Notes: a model not told the origin generated them from the sequence alone. A DNA stretch of 13,161 nucleotides from H2-BAC3 sp045863035 (GCA_045863035.1 BTUV01000084.1:1-13161); one strand, 5' to 3'. Positions 1 through 6,996 are shown, counted from the stretch's first letter. Made by a program: numbers and translations.

Positions 1-230
1 TATGAAATATGAAGTATGAAATATGAAGTATGAAGTATGAAATATGAAGTATGAAATATGAAGTATGAAATATGAAGTATGAAATATGAAATATGAAATA
101 TGAAGTATGAAATATGAAATATGAAATATGAAGTATAAAATATGAAGTATGAAATATGAAGTATGAAGTATGAAATATGAAGTATGAAATATGAAGTATG
201 AAGTATGAAGTATGAAATATGAAGTATGAA
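1..230. repeat. TATGAAR heptanucleotide tandem array
   Basis: There are 32 complete 7-bp units plus a 6-base partial unit, with no indel. The unit is TATGAAA or TATGAAG; only one unit departs from this (TATAAAA at 134-140). The seventh base is A in 16 units and G in 16. Because the period is not a multiple of three, stops appear in every frame and no protein is encoded. The array touches the window edge, so its left boundary is unknown. Function unknown. Confidence 0.97.
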
Positions 231-241
231 TTGTAATTTAT

Positions 242-272
242 ACTCTCCTCTCATACATTGGAAAGGGGGCTT
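242..272 (+). repeat. Solo right end of the 107-bp dispersed element (copy A)
   Basis: The sequence ending in CATTGGAAAGGGGGCTT matches the last part of the full elements at 350-456 and 515-621, with a 2-base deletion in the G-rich end. The left three quarters of the element are absent. It lies 11 bp after the TATGAAR array and is followed by CCGG and an AATTYTT array, just as full copies B and C are. Confidence 0.75.
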
Positions 273-276
273 CCGG

Positions 277-311
277 AATTTTTAATTCTTAATTTTTAAT
301 TTTTAATTTTA
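277..311. repeat. AATTYTT heptamer array after copy A
   Basis: Five 7-bp units in register: AATTTTT, AATTCTT, AATTTTT, AATTTTT and AATTTTA. The array begins four bases (CCGG) after the GGGGGCTT end of copy A. Confidence 0.85.
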
Positions 312-349
312 CCCTTTGCGTTAAAATCTTGTTTCTCGTCTTCATGACT

Positions 350-456
350 CACCCCCAAACCCCCTCTCTCCTGACAAACTAAGTTTTAACTAAATATAGT
401 TTACTGCAAAAATTAAATTTGTGTCTGCTGCACTCTGCATTGGAAAGAGGGGGCTT
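350..456 (+). repeat. 107-bp dispersed element, copy B
   Basis: A full copy running from CACCCCCAAACCCCC to GGAAAGAGGGGGCTT. The ends form an imperfect inverted repeat (CCCCCTCTCTCC against the complement of GGAAAGAGGGGG, 11 of 12 matching). The interior is AT-rich (TTTTAACTAAATATA, AAATTTGTG). It differs from copy C at three of 107 positions. It lies beyond the 3' end of the GH20 gene and has no coding capacity. The shape suggests a non-autonomous mobile or REP-like element; this is inference. Confidence 0.9.
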
Positions 457-460
457 CCGG

Positions 461-508
461 AATTTTTAATTCTTAATTTTTAATTCTTAATTTTTAATTC
501 TTAATTTT
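461..508. repeat. AATTTTT/AATTCTT alternating heptamer array after copy B
   Basis: Six full units plus six bases, strictly alternating AATTTTT and AATTCTT. The array fills the space between the right end of copy B and the left end of copy C, apart from CCGG on one side and a few bases on the other. Confidence 0.9.
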
Positions 509-514
509 CCTGCT

Positions 515-621
515 CACCCCCAAACCCCCTCTCTCCTGACAAACTAAGTTTTAACTAAATATAATTTACAGTAAAAATTAAATTTGTGTCTGCTGCACTC
601 TGCATTGGAAAGAGGGGGCTT
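515..621 (+). repeat. 107-bp dispersed element, copy C
   Basis: A full copy with the same length and ends as copy B; the three differences all lie in the AT-rich middle. It is followed by CCGG and another AATTYTT array, so element plus array repeats as one block with a period of 165 bp. Distant copies differ more in the interior than this neighbour does. Confidence 0.9.
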
Positions 622-625
622 CCGG

Positions 626-646
626 AATTTTTAATTCTTAATTTTT
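626..646. repeat. AATTYTT heptamer array after copy C
   Basis: Three units (AATTTTT, AATTCTT, AATTTTT) begin four bases after the end of copy C. Further AT-rich ACTAATT-type sequence runs on to the stop codon of the GH20 gene at 683. Confidence 0.75.
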
Positions 647-682
647 CATCGACCCGCATTACTAATTTTTAACTAATAATTA

Positions 683-2707
683 CTAATTAATCAGGTGGTG
701 TACAAATTTGCTCACTGCCGGTGCAAATGGTATTTCCGTTTGTCCGTACGGTTTTTGGGCTTCAAGCAATATCGGCTCAACTTTTTTGTGCCAGTTTTTA
801 CCCGGCTTCTTTTTGGAAAGATATATATCAACCGCTTCAGTTCCAAGTTGGGCAAGTTTCGTCAGGTTCTCTGCCATCGGCTGCATTTCACGCAATACCG
901 GTGAAAGCTGAAGAATTTCTTTGACTGCTGTTTGTCTTTCCTTTATTTCTTTCAGGAGTGATTTTAGTTCTGACGCATTTTTTTGATCGCCGGCCATCAG
1001 CTCCTCAAAGAGTATTCGCACCCGGCGGCTGATCATGCTTTCCGGCCGGGCTGCATCAACCACGCGCGTATAGGGAGAGTAGCTGGTATATTTCACTCCC
1101 TGGCGATGGCGCGTATATATCTTTACCGGCTCAAGTATGTCAACAAACTTTTTTAGCGCTGCTATATCGCGATATCCTGTCAGACGGCGCAGCATCATAT
1201 CATAATTCTTTATGTGAAGCAATCCTGTTTCTTCAAGCTGATAACTGATATAGTCCATCCTTTTATACATTGATTCCACATCACGCATCGTTCCCGGTGA
1301 CCAGAGCCGCTCCGCAACCGCCGCCGTCCTCGGCCAGATTCGGCTGTCAATCGTTTCCGGAGTTACAAGCTCTGCCCAGCTCGTTACTTCCCCTCCCAAA
1401 ATCCGGGCTCGTTCTTCCTGTGTTAGTACCGAATCAACCGGAGCCGGGTCATTCAGATAATGAAACTCCGCAGATTGTATTAAGTCTATATAATAACCAT
1501 TTGAAAGTATTCCCATATATCCTTTGCGGGCAGATTCAAACAAATACTTCACTCCGCGCCATGAATGGATAACTATATCTTTCGGCAGTTCCGGCTGAAA
1601 AATCTCATCCCACCCGATCATCTTCTTTCCGTTGCGCGTAAGTATCTGCAGGATTCTTTTATTAAACATCGCCTGAAGCTCATGGTTATCCTTAATTCCC
1701 TTTTCTTTCATAAACTTTTGTATATCCGCATTGGCGCTCCACTGTTTACCGTTGTTTTCATCACCTCCTATATGAAAGTATTCATCCGGAAATAACGCAG
1801 CCATCTCCGTGAACAGTGTATCAAGCACTTCGTACGTCCGTTCGATGGTGGGATTCATAGTCGGGTCAAACACTCCCCAGTTTCTTTCAATCTTGTATGG
1901 ACCAGGCGCGGAAGCTAACTCCGGAAACGCGACAAACCAGGCGGTTGTGTGACCGGGTACGTCAAACTCAGGATATACACGGATTCCGCGTGCAGCCGCG
2001 TATCGTATGATATCTTTAATCTCTTCCTGTGTGAAATAATCTCCGTCAGAACCGAGCAAATGAAGCTGCGGATATTTTTTGCTTTCAATGCGGAATCCCT
2101 GATCTTCACTTAAATGTAAATGAAGCACGTTCAGTTTTACCGCCGCCATTGCATCAATGTTTCGTTTTATTACATCCATCGGCATCCAGTGACGGCAGAC
2201 GTCAATCATCAGACCCCGCCAGGTAAAGCGCGGCTCATCGGTTACGCGGGCACCGGTCAGGTAATAGCCCCGGTCATCAGAGGAAAGCATCTGAAGAATA
2301 GTCTCAAGACCCCGCATTACCCCGAAGGTTGTCTGGGCTTTAAGCATAACTGACGAAGAAGATATACTCAGATAATACGATTCATCTTCATTAATCAGCA
2401 ATTTGCCCGGGCGTTCAATATATATCTTTAAATCAGAGGAGTCATTTTTAGATGTATTGGTAATATAATCCTGCGGAAAAAACAAACCAGTCCTGCCTGA
2501 GAGGCGTCTTAGCACGCGCGAGGTGTACATCTGCAAATCGGTATCATCATAACCGAATATGGAAATATCAAAATCTTTTGTCAGGCGGAAGTGATCACCG
2601 GTTACCGCGATCTCTTTGGGATAAGGCATTAGATTAAGCGGCGGTGTCTGGGCTGTCATAACAGTACTACACACAATTATCAGGGCAAATAGTCTGAGTA
2701 TATACAT
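683..2707 (-). CDS. Secreted beta-N-acetylhexosaminidase (GH20)
   Basis: An exported hydrolase expected to remove terminal beta-linked GlcNAc or GalNAc from chitin oligomers, peptidoglycan fragments or glycans. Residues 1-20 form a signal peptide with likely cleavage near TAQ|TPP and no lipobox. Residues about 22-155 fit the GH20 N-terminal (GH20b) domain. The catalytic barrel spans about 160-480: Arg164 in WRGLMID, HLHLSED near 196-202, EFDVPGHT at 247-254, and the catalytic Asp316-Glu317 pair in HIGGDE. Substrate-pocket residues Trp366 (WDE), Trp383 and GGEVTSWAE (438-446) are present, followed by RTAAVAERLWS. About 190 mostly helical residues follow, of unclear role. The start is the ATG at 2705-2707, which gives the complete signal peptide; a GGAG lies 11 nt upstream. 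A hairpin separates it from the anti-sigma gene, so it probably has its own promoter. Family known; exact substrate inferred. Confidence 0.95.
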   Translation of the reverse strand: MYILRLFALIIVCSTVMTAQTPPLNLMPYPKEIAVTGDHFRLTKDFDISIFGYDDTDLQMYTSRVLRRLSGRTGLFFPQDYITNTSKNDSSDLKIYIERPGKLLINEDESYYLSISSSSVMLKAQTTFGVMRGLETILQMLSSDDRGYYLTGARVTDEPRFTWRGLMIDVCRHWMPMDVIKRNIDAMAAVKLNVLHLHLSEDQGFRIESKKYPQLHLLGSDGDYFTQEEIKDIIRYAAARGIRVYPEFDVPGHTTAWFVAFPELASAPGPYKIERNWGVFDPTMNPTIERTYEVLDTLFTEMAALFPDEYFHIGGDENNGKQWSANADIQKFMKEKGIKDNHELQAMFNKRILQILTRNGKKMIGWDEIFQPELPKDIVIHSWRGVKYLFESARKGYMGILSNGYYIDLIQSAEFHYLNDPAPVDSVLTQEERARILGGEVTSWAELVTPETIDSRIWPRTAAVAERLWSPGTMRDVESMYKRMDYISYQLEETGLLHIKNYDMMLRRLTGYRDIAALKKFVDILEPVKIYTRHRQGVKYTSYSPYTRVVDAARPESMISRRVRILFEELMAGDQKNASELKSLLKEIKERQTAVKEILQLSPVLREMQPMAENLTKLAQLGTEAVDIYLSKKKPGKNWHKKVEPILLEAQKPYGQTEIPFAPAVSKFVHHLIN

Positions 2708-2744
2708 GGTCAGGGTAACTCCGGGAATGTTGAAAGGTCAGGGT
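2708..2744 (-). promoter_or_regulatory. Direct repeat upstream of the GH20 gene
   Basis: The plus-strand 9-mer GGTCAGGGT occurs at 2708-2716 and 2736-2744, 28 bp apart. The first copy touches the start codon of the hexosaminidase. Two directly repeated sites at this spacing and place could be an operator, but no regulator is identified. Confidence 0.3.
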
Positions 2745-2769
2745 TAAAAAATTTCCTCCCGCGGGAGGA
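2745..2769 (-). terminator. Probable terminator after the sigma/anti-sigma operon
   Basis: A perfect 16-bp palindrome at 2754-2769 (TCCTCCCGCGGGAGGA) folds on the minus strand into a GC-rich hairpin with a small loop. It is followed on that strand by AAATTTTTT. It lies 70 bp beyond the anti-sigma stop codon and before the GH20 start. The U-tract is not immediately adjacent to the stem, so termination strength is uncertain. Confidence 0.55.
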
Positions 2770-2838
2770 GTATATAAAAACTGATGCAAGGGTTTCCTCA
2801 GGCAGCGCTATGCTTCCCGTGGTCATCAGCCGTCTGCA

Positions 2839-3072
2839 TTATTCAAGGTTCAGTTTTTTGAGGAGATTCTTACAGACGTCATCCGATGCAGTGAAGTTAT
2901 AATTTTTATAAAAGTCAATGGTCATTTCAATCGACTCAAAATACTGCTGGCAGCAGGTACATTTTTTTAAATGCTCACGGATTTCCTTACAGCGCCGGGC
3001 TGCAAGTTCCTCGCCAAGACTTTCGCAGATGTGATTCATCACATCACCGCAGGTAACTTTTTTTTCACTCAT
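2839..3072 (-). CDS. Small zinc-finger-type (ZAS/zf-HC2-like) anti-sigma factor
   Basis: A 77-residue protein expected to hold the adjacent ECF sigma factor inactive. The signature is H34-x3-C38-x2-C41, the His/Cys motif of zinc-binding anti-sigma domains, with further cysteines at 8, 16, 28 and 40. There is no transmembrane segment, so it should be cytoplasmic, and the cysteine richness is compatible with a redox- or zinc-responsive switch. Its ATG overlaps the sigma-factor stop codon by four bases (ATGA), the usual arrangement for translational coupling of a sigma/anti-sigma pair. The C-terminal third (residues 50-77) has no recognisable domain. The signal it responds to cannot be read from the sequence. 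Confidence 0.85.
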   Translation of the reverse strand: MSEKKVTCGDVMNHICESLGEELAARRCKEIREHLKKCTCCQQYFESIEMTIDFYKNYNFTASDDVCKNLLKKLNLE

Positions 3073-3629
3073 TTCTGAAATGCCTTTGTAATTTCCTTTC
3101 GTAAAAACGCGCGCGCGCGGTGCAGCCGGCTTTTAACCGCGGCTATGGTCAGCCCGGTTATTTCAGCCGTTTCTTCAGTTGAATTGCCTTCAACGTCACG
3201 CAGCATAAAGACGATTCTGTACTCCGGTGCAAGCCGGGCAACTGCATAATCAAGCACCCGGCGCAGCTCTTCGTTTTCCACATCCTTTAACGGAAGCGAG
3301 CTCCAATCGGTAAAGTAGCGGTCATCAAAAAGCCCCTCATCTGTTTCCGGGTCGTTAAACAGATGAGATTTATCCGCCCGAGCCAGCATAAAGCAATGAT
3401 TCACCACAATCCGGTAAAGCCAGGTGGATAGCTTGCTGTTTCCGTCAAACTGATGTATTGCCTTTACCATACTCAGAAAAGTTTCCGACATGGTATTTTC
3501 CGCTTTTTCCTTATCACGGCAGATTTTATACGCAAAGTTATAAATGGTCTGGGTGTATTTTTTCACCAGATCTCCCAGAGCTTTGCGGTCACCGGCTTTA
3601 GCCAGTTCTATCAGTTTTTGTTCGTCCAT
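3069..3629 (-). CDS. ECF-family RNA polymerase sigma factor
   Basis: A 186-residue sigma-70 family factor of the two-domain extracytoplasmic-function type. Residues about 5-75 are sigma region 2 (ETFLSMVKAIHQFDG, then STWLYRIVVNHC at 68-79). A variable acidic linker follows (about 88-118). Residues about 122-178 are region 4, with LAPEYRIVFMLRDVEG and the helix-turn-helix STEETAEITGLTIAAVKSRLHR. Length is typical. The ATG at 3627-3629 gives a complete region 2; no clear Shine-Dalgarno site is visible, which is common in Bacteroidota-like genomes. It is the first gene of a two-gene operon with the overlapping anti-sigma gene. ECF factors often activate their own promoter, so the upstream divergent region is the place to look for its target site. 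A 12-base CG alternation at 3108-3119 lies in the HTH-coding part. Confidence 0.95.
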   Translation of the reverse strand: MDEQKLIELAKAGDRKALGDLVKKYTQTIYNFAYKICRDKEKAENTMSETFLSMVKAIHQFDGNSKLSTWLYRIVVNHCFMLARADKSHLFNDPETDEGLFDDRYFTDWSSLPLKDVENEELRRVLDYAVARLAPEYRIVFMLRDVEGNSTEETAEITGLTIAAVKSRLHRARAFLRKEITKAFQK

Positions 3630-3911
3630 TAATTTGATGAGATTTCAGAAAACAAGATTCCGAAACTTACGCAGAGGAAGCCATAAAGCCAAAGAATTGG
3701 CGCTTCCGGGTATCTTTCCGGCCAATTCTTACTCTGTTTTTCTCCAAAATAGCTCCGGCGGCAAAAAATGGCGTAGAATGAGATTTAGCTTGCCCACACT
3801 GATACCCCTCCACTTTGCAAATATTTTCTCCGGGAATTTTCTCCGTTTATCTCTTTAAGCAATTCACTATTTTACCGTATGGTTTTAACACTATTTTGAA
3901 AGACGACTAAC
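3630..3911. other. Divergent intergenic region between the sigma factor and the DUF3298-like gene
   Basis: This 282-bp region must hold the promoters of both flanking transcripts. I see no RNA gene and no convincing small ORF; a plus-strand open frame crossing it has no start-site support and antisense-overlaps the sigma gene. The only clear structure is the inverted repeat at 3692-3730. I cannot place a -10/-35 or Bacteroidota-type -33/-7 promoter with confidence. Confidence 0.6.
3692..3730. promoter_or_regulatory. 10-bp perfect inverted repeat in the divergent region
   Basis: AAGAATTGGC at 3692-3701 is exactly complementary to GCCAATTCTT at 3721-3730, with a 19-base spacer. It starts 62 bp upstream of the sigma-factor start codon. 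It could be an operator or a 5'-UTR hairpin in either transcript. On the plus strand it is followed by a T-rich stretch (ACTCTGTTTTT), but no plus-strand gene lies upstream that would need a terminator. Confidence 0.5.
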
Positions 3912-4739
3912 ATGAATTCACTCAGGGGATACCTCACTCTCTTCACCTTTCTGGCGGTAAGCTTTTCCGTTTTTCCACAGTATGATTCAGTTCTTTACAC
4001 CATAAAAAAAATTGAACGGGTAAACAAAAACTGTCCCCCTAAAAACCGCGATAGAGCCTCCGGATGCACAGAAGCAATTCTGATCTGGCCGGAGATAACC
4101 GGAAGCACCAATAATGCAGTAGCCCAAGTAGTGATCGAGCGTCTCCGTGCGGATATAGCGCTCAAAACACATCAGTTTTTTATATCAGGTGGTTTCGCTA
4201 AAAGCCCTGAGGAAGTGCCGGCTGCCTTCGTCCGCGAGATTGATGCTGACAGGGAAAAGTGGGGGATGACAAACCTGCCGCTTAACTATCGCCGGGAGAT
4301 TCAGGTTTTGTTTAACAGTGAATATATATTTTCCATAGGGACTTATGAAGGGGGATATACCGGCGGGGTTCATTCCAATTACCTCCGGACTGTTTTCAAC
4401 TATTCATTAATAACCGGACAGCTTCTTTCGCTTGATTATATATTCCCGCGCGACCAAATGGAAGAACTTTTCACCGTTGCCGAAAAATTCTTCAGGAAAG
4501 CGTATGATCTGCCGGAGGAGGGGAGTATTAACGAACAGGGGTTCTGGTTCCCCGATAACAAATTTTATCTCAGCAATGAATTTTTTCCGTCAAAAGACGG
4601 AATAACTTTTATATATAATCCTTATGAAATAGCCCCGTATTCAGAGGGGGAAATGCGTCTGTTTCTTCCCTATTACGCTATAACCAAATATATATCATCC
4701 TGGGGTCCGCTCAAGCATCACGCCCCCCCCGAACAGTAA
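3912..4739 (+). CDS. Secreted DUF4163/DUF3298-like protein
   Basis: A 275-residue exported protein resembling the DUF4163 plus DUF3298 architecture of PdaC and of the extracellular part of the lysozyme-binding anti-sigma factor RsiV. A signal peptide (residues 1-22, no lipobox Cys) precedes a mature protein with two nearby cysteines (41 and 52) that could form a disulfide. The DUF4163-like part covers about 53-145. The DUF3298-like part starts at GGYTGGVHSN (147-156) and contains the typical DGITFIYNPYEIAPYSEGE (229-247) ending in LPYY. No transmembrane anchor or catalytic motif is visible, so a binding role is more likely than an enzymatic one. It is divergent from the ECF sigma operon and 22 bp before the acyl-CoA synthetase gene, with which it is probably co-transcribed. 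A run of eight C residues lies three codons before the stop. Family assigned from motifs by eye; function unknown. Confidence 0.75.
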   Translation: MNSLRGYLTLFTFLAVSFSVFPQYDSVLYTIKKIERVNKNCPPKNRDRASGCTEAILIWPEITGSTNNAVAQVVIERLRADIALKTHQFFISGGFAKSPEEVPAAFVREIDADREKWGMTNLPLNYRREIQVLFNSEYIFSIGTYEGGYTGGVHSNYLRTVFNYSLITGQLLSLDYIFPRDQMEELFTVAEKFFRKAYDLPEEGSINEQGFWFPDNKFYLSNEFFPSKDGITFIYNPYEIAPYSEGEMRLFLPYYAITKYISSWGPLKHHAPPEQ

Positions 4740-4747
4740 CATTTTTT

Positions 4748-4753
4748 GAAGGA
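4748..4753 (+). promoter_or_regulatory. Shine-Dalgarno site of the acyl-CoA synthetase gene
   Basis: GAAGGA ends 8 nt before the ATG at 4762 and lies in the 22-bp gap after the previous stop codon. It supports this start and independent initiation of the second gene of the pair. Confidence 0.7.
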
Positions 4754-4761
4754 ACTGCTTT

Positions 4762-6447
4762 ATGGAATCAAAAACATTATATAATCTGTTAAATCATGCC
4801 CTGAGATCATACCCGTCAAACAAGGCAATGGGGTGGGCGGGTCAGACGCCAATCACCTTCAGAGAATTCGGCGAGAAGGTTTTTCAGCTACGCGATCAGC
4901 TCAGGGAAAGCGGTGTAAAAAAAGGAGACCGGGTTGCTCTTTTGGCTGAGAACATGCCCAACTGGCCGGTCTGCTATTTCGCGGCAACTACAATGGGAGC
5001 AGTGGCTGTTCCGATAATGTATGATTTTAGTCCGGTGGAAATTGATTACATATTGCGTCATGCAAAAGTTAAAGTACTCTTCGTCTCAAATAAATATCTG
5101 TCAAAGCTGGAAAACGATGATTATCCCGCGTTGAGTCAAAAATTTCTCATGGATGACTATACCCCCATTAACGCAGACAGAGGAAATGGCTTTCTTGAAA
5201 CACTGGCAGAGGAAGGAAAGCGGGGATTCGGGAAAATCCGTGATGCGGTTTTTGGTTCTGCCGATGAGGAGAAAGACTCAGCTCCGGCCGAAGATGACCT
5301 TGCTTCACTGATATATACCTCCGGCACCACCGGTCACTCAAAAGGGGTAGTGCTTACTCACAAAAATATTGTTGCAAACGTTCTTGCGACTGTTGAAATG
5401 TCAGGCATTAAAGAAACAGACACACTTCTTTCAATCCTGCCGCTTTCGCATACGTTTGAATGTACGCTTGGCATGATTACTCCGGTATATACCGGTTCGT
5501 GTATATTTTACCTTAATGGCATGCCCGTTCCCGCGGTTCTTCTCCCCGCCCTGCAATTGGTCAGACCCACTATTATGATGTCAGTTCCCCTGATTATGGA
5601 AAAGATATACCGCAATAAAGTTCTCCCCGCGTTTAAGAAAAGCGCGATACTGCGCACGCTGCACAAAACGCCGTTCATGAGAAAAGTGCTTCACAAAAAG
5701 GCAGGTAAAAAACTGATGGAAACCTTTGGCGGTAGAATGCGGCTTTTTTGCATTGGAGGCGCTCCGCTGGCTGAGGATGCAGAGCAGTTCCTGTATGAAG
5801 GAGGATTCCCATACTCAGTCGGTTATGGATTAACAGAAACATCCCCTTTGGTTACCGGCAATCCATCTGAAACTTATAAACCCAGATCGGTCGGACGCCC
5901 GATACCCGGTGTAAAAGTTGCGATTCTCGATCAGGACCCGGTCACCGGGATAGGAGAGGTTGCCGTAAAAGGTGATAATGTTATGCCCGGGTATTATGAA
6001 GATAAAGCCAAAACAGACGCGGTGTTCACCACCGATGGCTGGTTCAGAACCGGTGACCTCGGATTTATTGACCGGGACGGATATATATTCATAAAAGGCA
6101 GAAGCAAAAACATGATCCTCGGCGCTAACGGAAAAAATATCTATCCCGAAGAAATTGAAGCGCTGATCAATGAACAGGAATTTGTTCTTGAGTCATTAGT
6201 TTACGAACAAACCGGTAAAATAATGGCAAGAGTCCACTTTGATTATAAGGCCTTAGACGACCTTTTTACCCCGTTAAAACTCAGCGTGGACGAAGCTGCT
6301 GCCGAAATACAAAAAAAACTGAGCGCCCTGAAAACAGAAATAAATAACCGAATACCCACTTATGCGCAGCTTTCAGCATTCATTGAACAAACCGCCCCGT
6401 TTGAAAAAACCCCGACATTAAAAATTAAACGGTATTTGTATCAATAG
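4762..6447 (+). CDS. AMP-forming long-chain acyl-CoA synthetase (FadD-like)
   Basis: A 561-residue member of the adenylate-forming superfamily; it should activate a fatty acid with ATP to an acyl-adenylate and then form the CoA thioester, feeding beta-oxidation or lipid synthesis. All core motifs are visible: the P-loop-like YTSGTTGHSKGVVLTHKN at 185-202, GYGLTETSPLV at 354-364, WFRTGDLGFID at 427-437 with the ribose-binding Asp432, the hinge and C-terminal motif IKGRSKNMILGANGKNIYPEE (445-464), and a C-terminal PTLKIKR (551-557) carrying the candidate catalytic lysine. Length is normal for bacterial long-chain enzymes. There is no signal peptide or membrane segment. The start is backed by a good Shine-Dalgarno site. 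It follows the DUF3298-like gene by 22 bp; why the two are paired is not clear. Chain-length specificity cannot be read by eye. Confidence 0.94.
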   Translation: MESKTLYNLLNHALRSYPSNKAMGWAGQTPITFREFGEKVFQLRDQLRESGVKKGDRVALLAENMPNWPVCYFAATTMGAVAVPIMYDFSPVEIDYILRHAKVKVLFVSNKYLSKLENDDYPALSQKFLMDDYTPINADRGNGFLETLAEEGKRGFGKIRDAVFGSADEEKDSAPAEDDLASLIYTSGTTGHSKGVVLTHKNIVANVLATVEMSGIKETDTLLSILPLSHTFECTLGMITPVYTGSCIFYLNGMPVPAVLLPALQLVRPTIMMSVPLIMEKIYRNKVLPAFKKSAILRTLHKTPFMRKVLHKKAGKKLMETFGGRMRLFCIGGAPLAEDAEQFLYEGGFPYSVGYGLTETSPLVTGNPSETYKPRSVGRPIPGVKVAILDQDPVTGIGEVAVKGDNVMPGYYEDKAKTDAVFTTDGWFRTGDLGFIDRDGYIFIKGRSKNMILGANGKNIYPEEIEALINEQEFVLESLVYEQTGKIMARVHFDYKALDDLFTPLKLSVDEAAAEIQKKLSALKTEINNRIPTYAQLSAFIEQTAPFEKTPTLKIKRYLYQ

Positions 6448-6489
6448 TAGCTTGAGTTAAAAATTGTTCATTGAATTCTCCTCTCTCTC

Positions 6490-6691
6490 CTGATTTGCGG
6501 GGGCCAACGGCGACACTATGGACACCGGCTGACATTTAAAACTTTACGCTACTTTGTGTTATCTCTATTCAGGACGACACGACTCACCCCCAAACCCCCT
6601 CTCTCCTGACAAACTCAGTTTTAACTAAATATAATTTCTTGCGGAAACTAAATTTGTGTTTGCCTAAATCCGCATTGGAAAGAGGGGGCTT
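6490..6691 (+). repeat. 202-bp direct duplication, first copy (contains element copy D at 6585-6691)
   Basis: This block is repeated without a visible difference at 6713-6914. The first 95 bp (from CTGATTTGCGGGGGCC) are unique to this pair within the window. The last 107 bp, from CACCCCC to GGGGGCTT, are a full copy (D) of the dispersed element found near both window ends. The block begins 42 bp after the stop codon of the acyl-CoA synthetase gene. It has no coding capacity. Confidence 0.95.
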
Positions 6692-6712
6692 AAATTAAAT
6701 ATTCCTGCTGTG

Positions 6713-6914
6713 CTGATTTGCGGGGGCCAACGGCGACACTATGGACACCGGCTGACATTTAAAACTTTACGCTACTTTGTGTTATCTCTATTCAGGACGA
6801 CACGACTCACCCCCAAACCCCCTCTCTCCTGACAAACTCAGTTTTAACTAAATATAATTTCTTGCGGAAACTAAATTTGTGTTTGCCTAAATCCGCATTG
6901 GAAAGAGGGGGCTT
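6713..6914 (+). repeat. 202-bp direct duplication, second copy (contains element copy E at 6808-6914)
   Basis: Identical by eye to 6490-6691, with an offset of 223 bp and a 21-bp AT-rich spacer between the copies. Copy E is followed by CCGGATTTATT, close to the CCGGAATTTTT that follows copies A, B and C. Copy D is instead followed by AAATTAAATATT, so the second unit keeps the family's usual 3' flank and the first does not. Confidence 0.95.
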
Positions 6915-6949
6915 CCGGATTTATTAATTTTTCATTTTCAATTCTCCAT

Positions 6950-6996
6950 AAAAAAATAAACCCCGTGCTGAGTTACAACACGGGGTCCTTTTTTTT
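6950..6996 (-). terminator. Bidirectional intrinsic terminator between the convergent operons
   Basis: CCCCGTG at 6961-6967 pairs with CACGGGG at 6979-6985, and the flanking A and T add one more pair; the loop is 11 nt. On the minus strand the stem is followed by TTTATTTTTTT, which suits the histidine kinase transcript whose stop codon is about 75 bp upstream. On the plus strand it is followed by TCC and eight Ts, so it can also stop read-through from the acyl-CoA synthetase operon. Confidence 0.92.

Noticed and set aside
1..230. CRISPR array
   Set aside because: The 7-bp units follow each other with no spacers, and no cas gene is present.
350..621. Copies B and C as CRISPR-like repeats or coding repeats
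   Set aside because: Elements are 107 bp, the space between them is itself a heptamer array, and all frames contain stops.
3108..3119. Twelve-base alternating CG tract as a regulatory or Z-DNA element
   Set aside because: It encodes the conserved arginine- and alanine-rich part of the sigma region 4 helix-turn-helix, which explains it through codon choice.
3544..3858. Plus-strand open frame of 104 codons across the sigma-factor start
   Set aside because: It overlaps the sigma gene antisense, has no ribosome site or recognisable domain, and its composition follows the opposite-strand gene.
3880..3911. Bacteroidota-type -7 promoter (CTATTTTG) just before the DUF3298-like gene
   Set aside because: The spacing in the motif is off by one base, and it would leave almost no leader before the start codon.
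6585..6914. Element hairpins as the transcription terminators of the acyl-CoA synthetase gene
   Set aside because: The inverted arms are 12 bp but about 80 bases apart, with no U-tract; the compact hairpin at 6961-6985 is a far better terminator.
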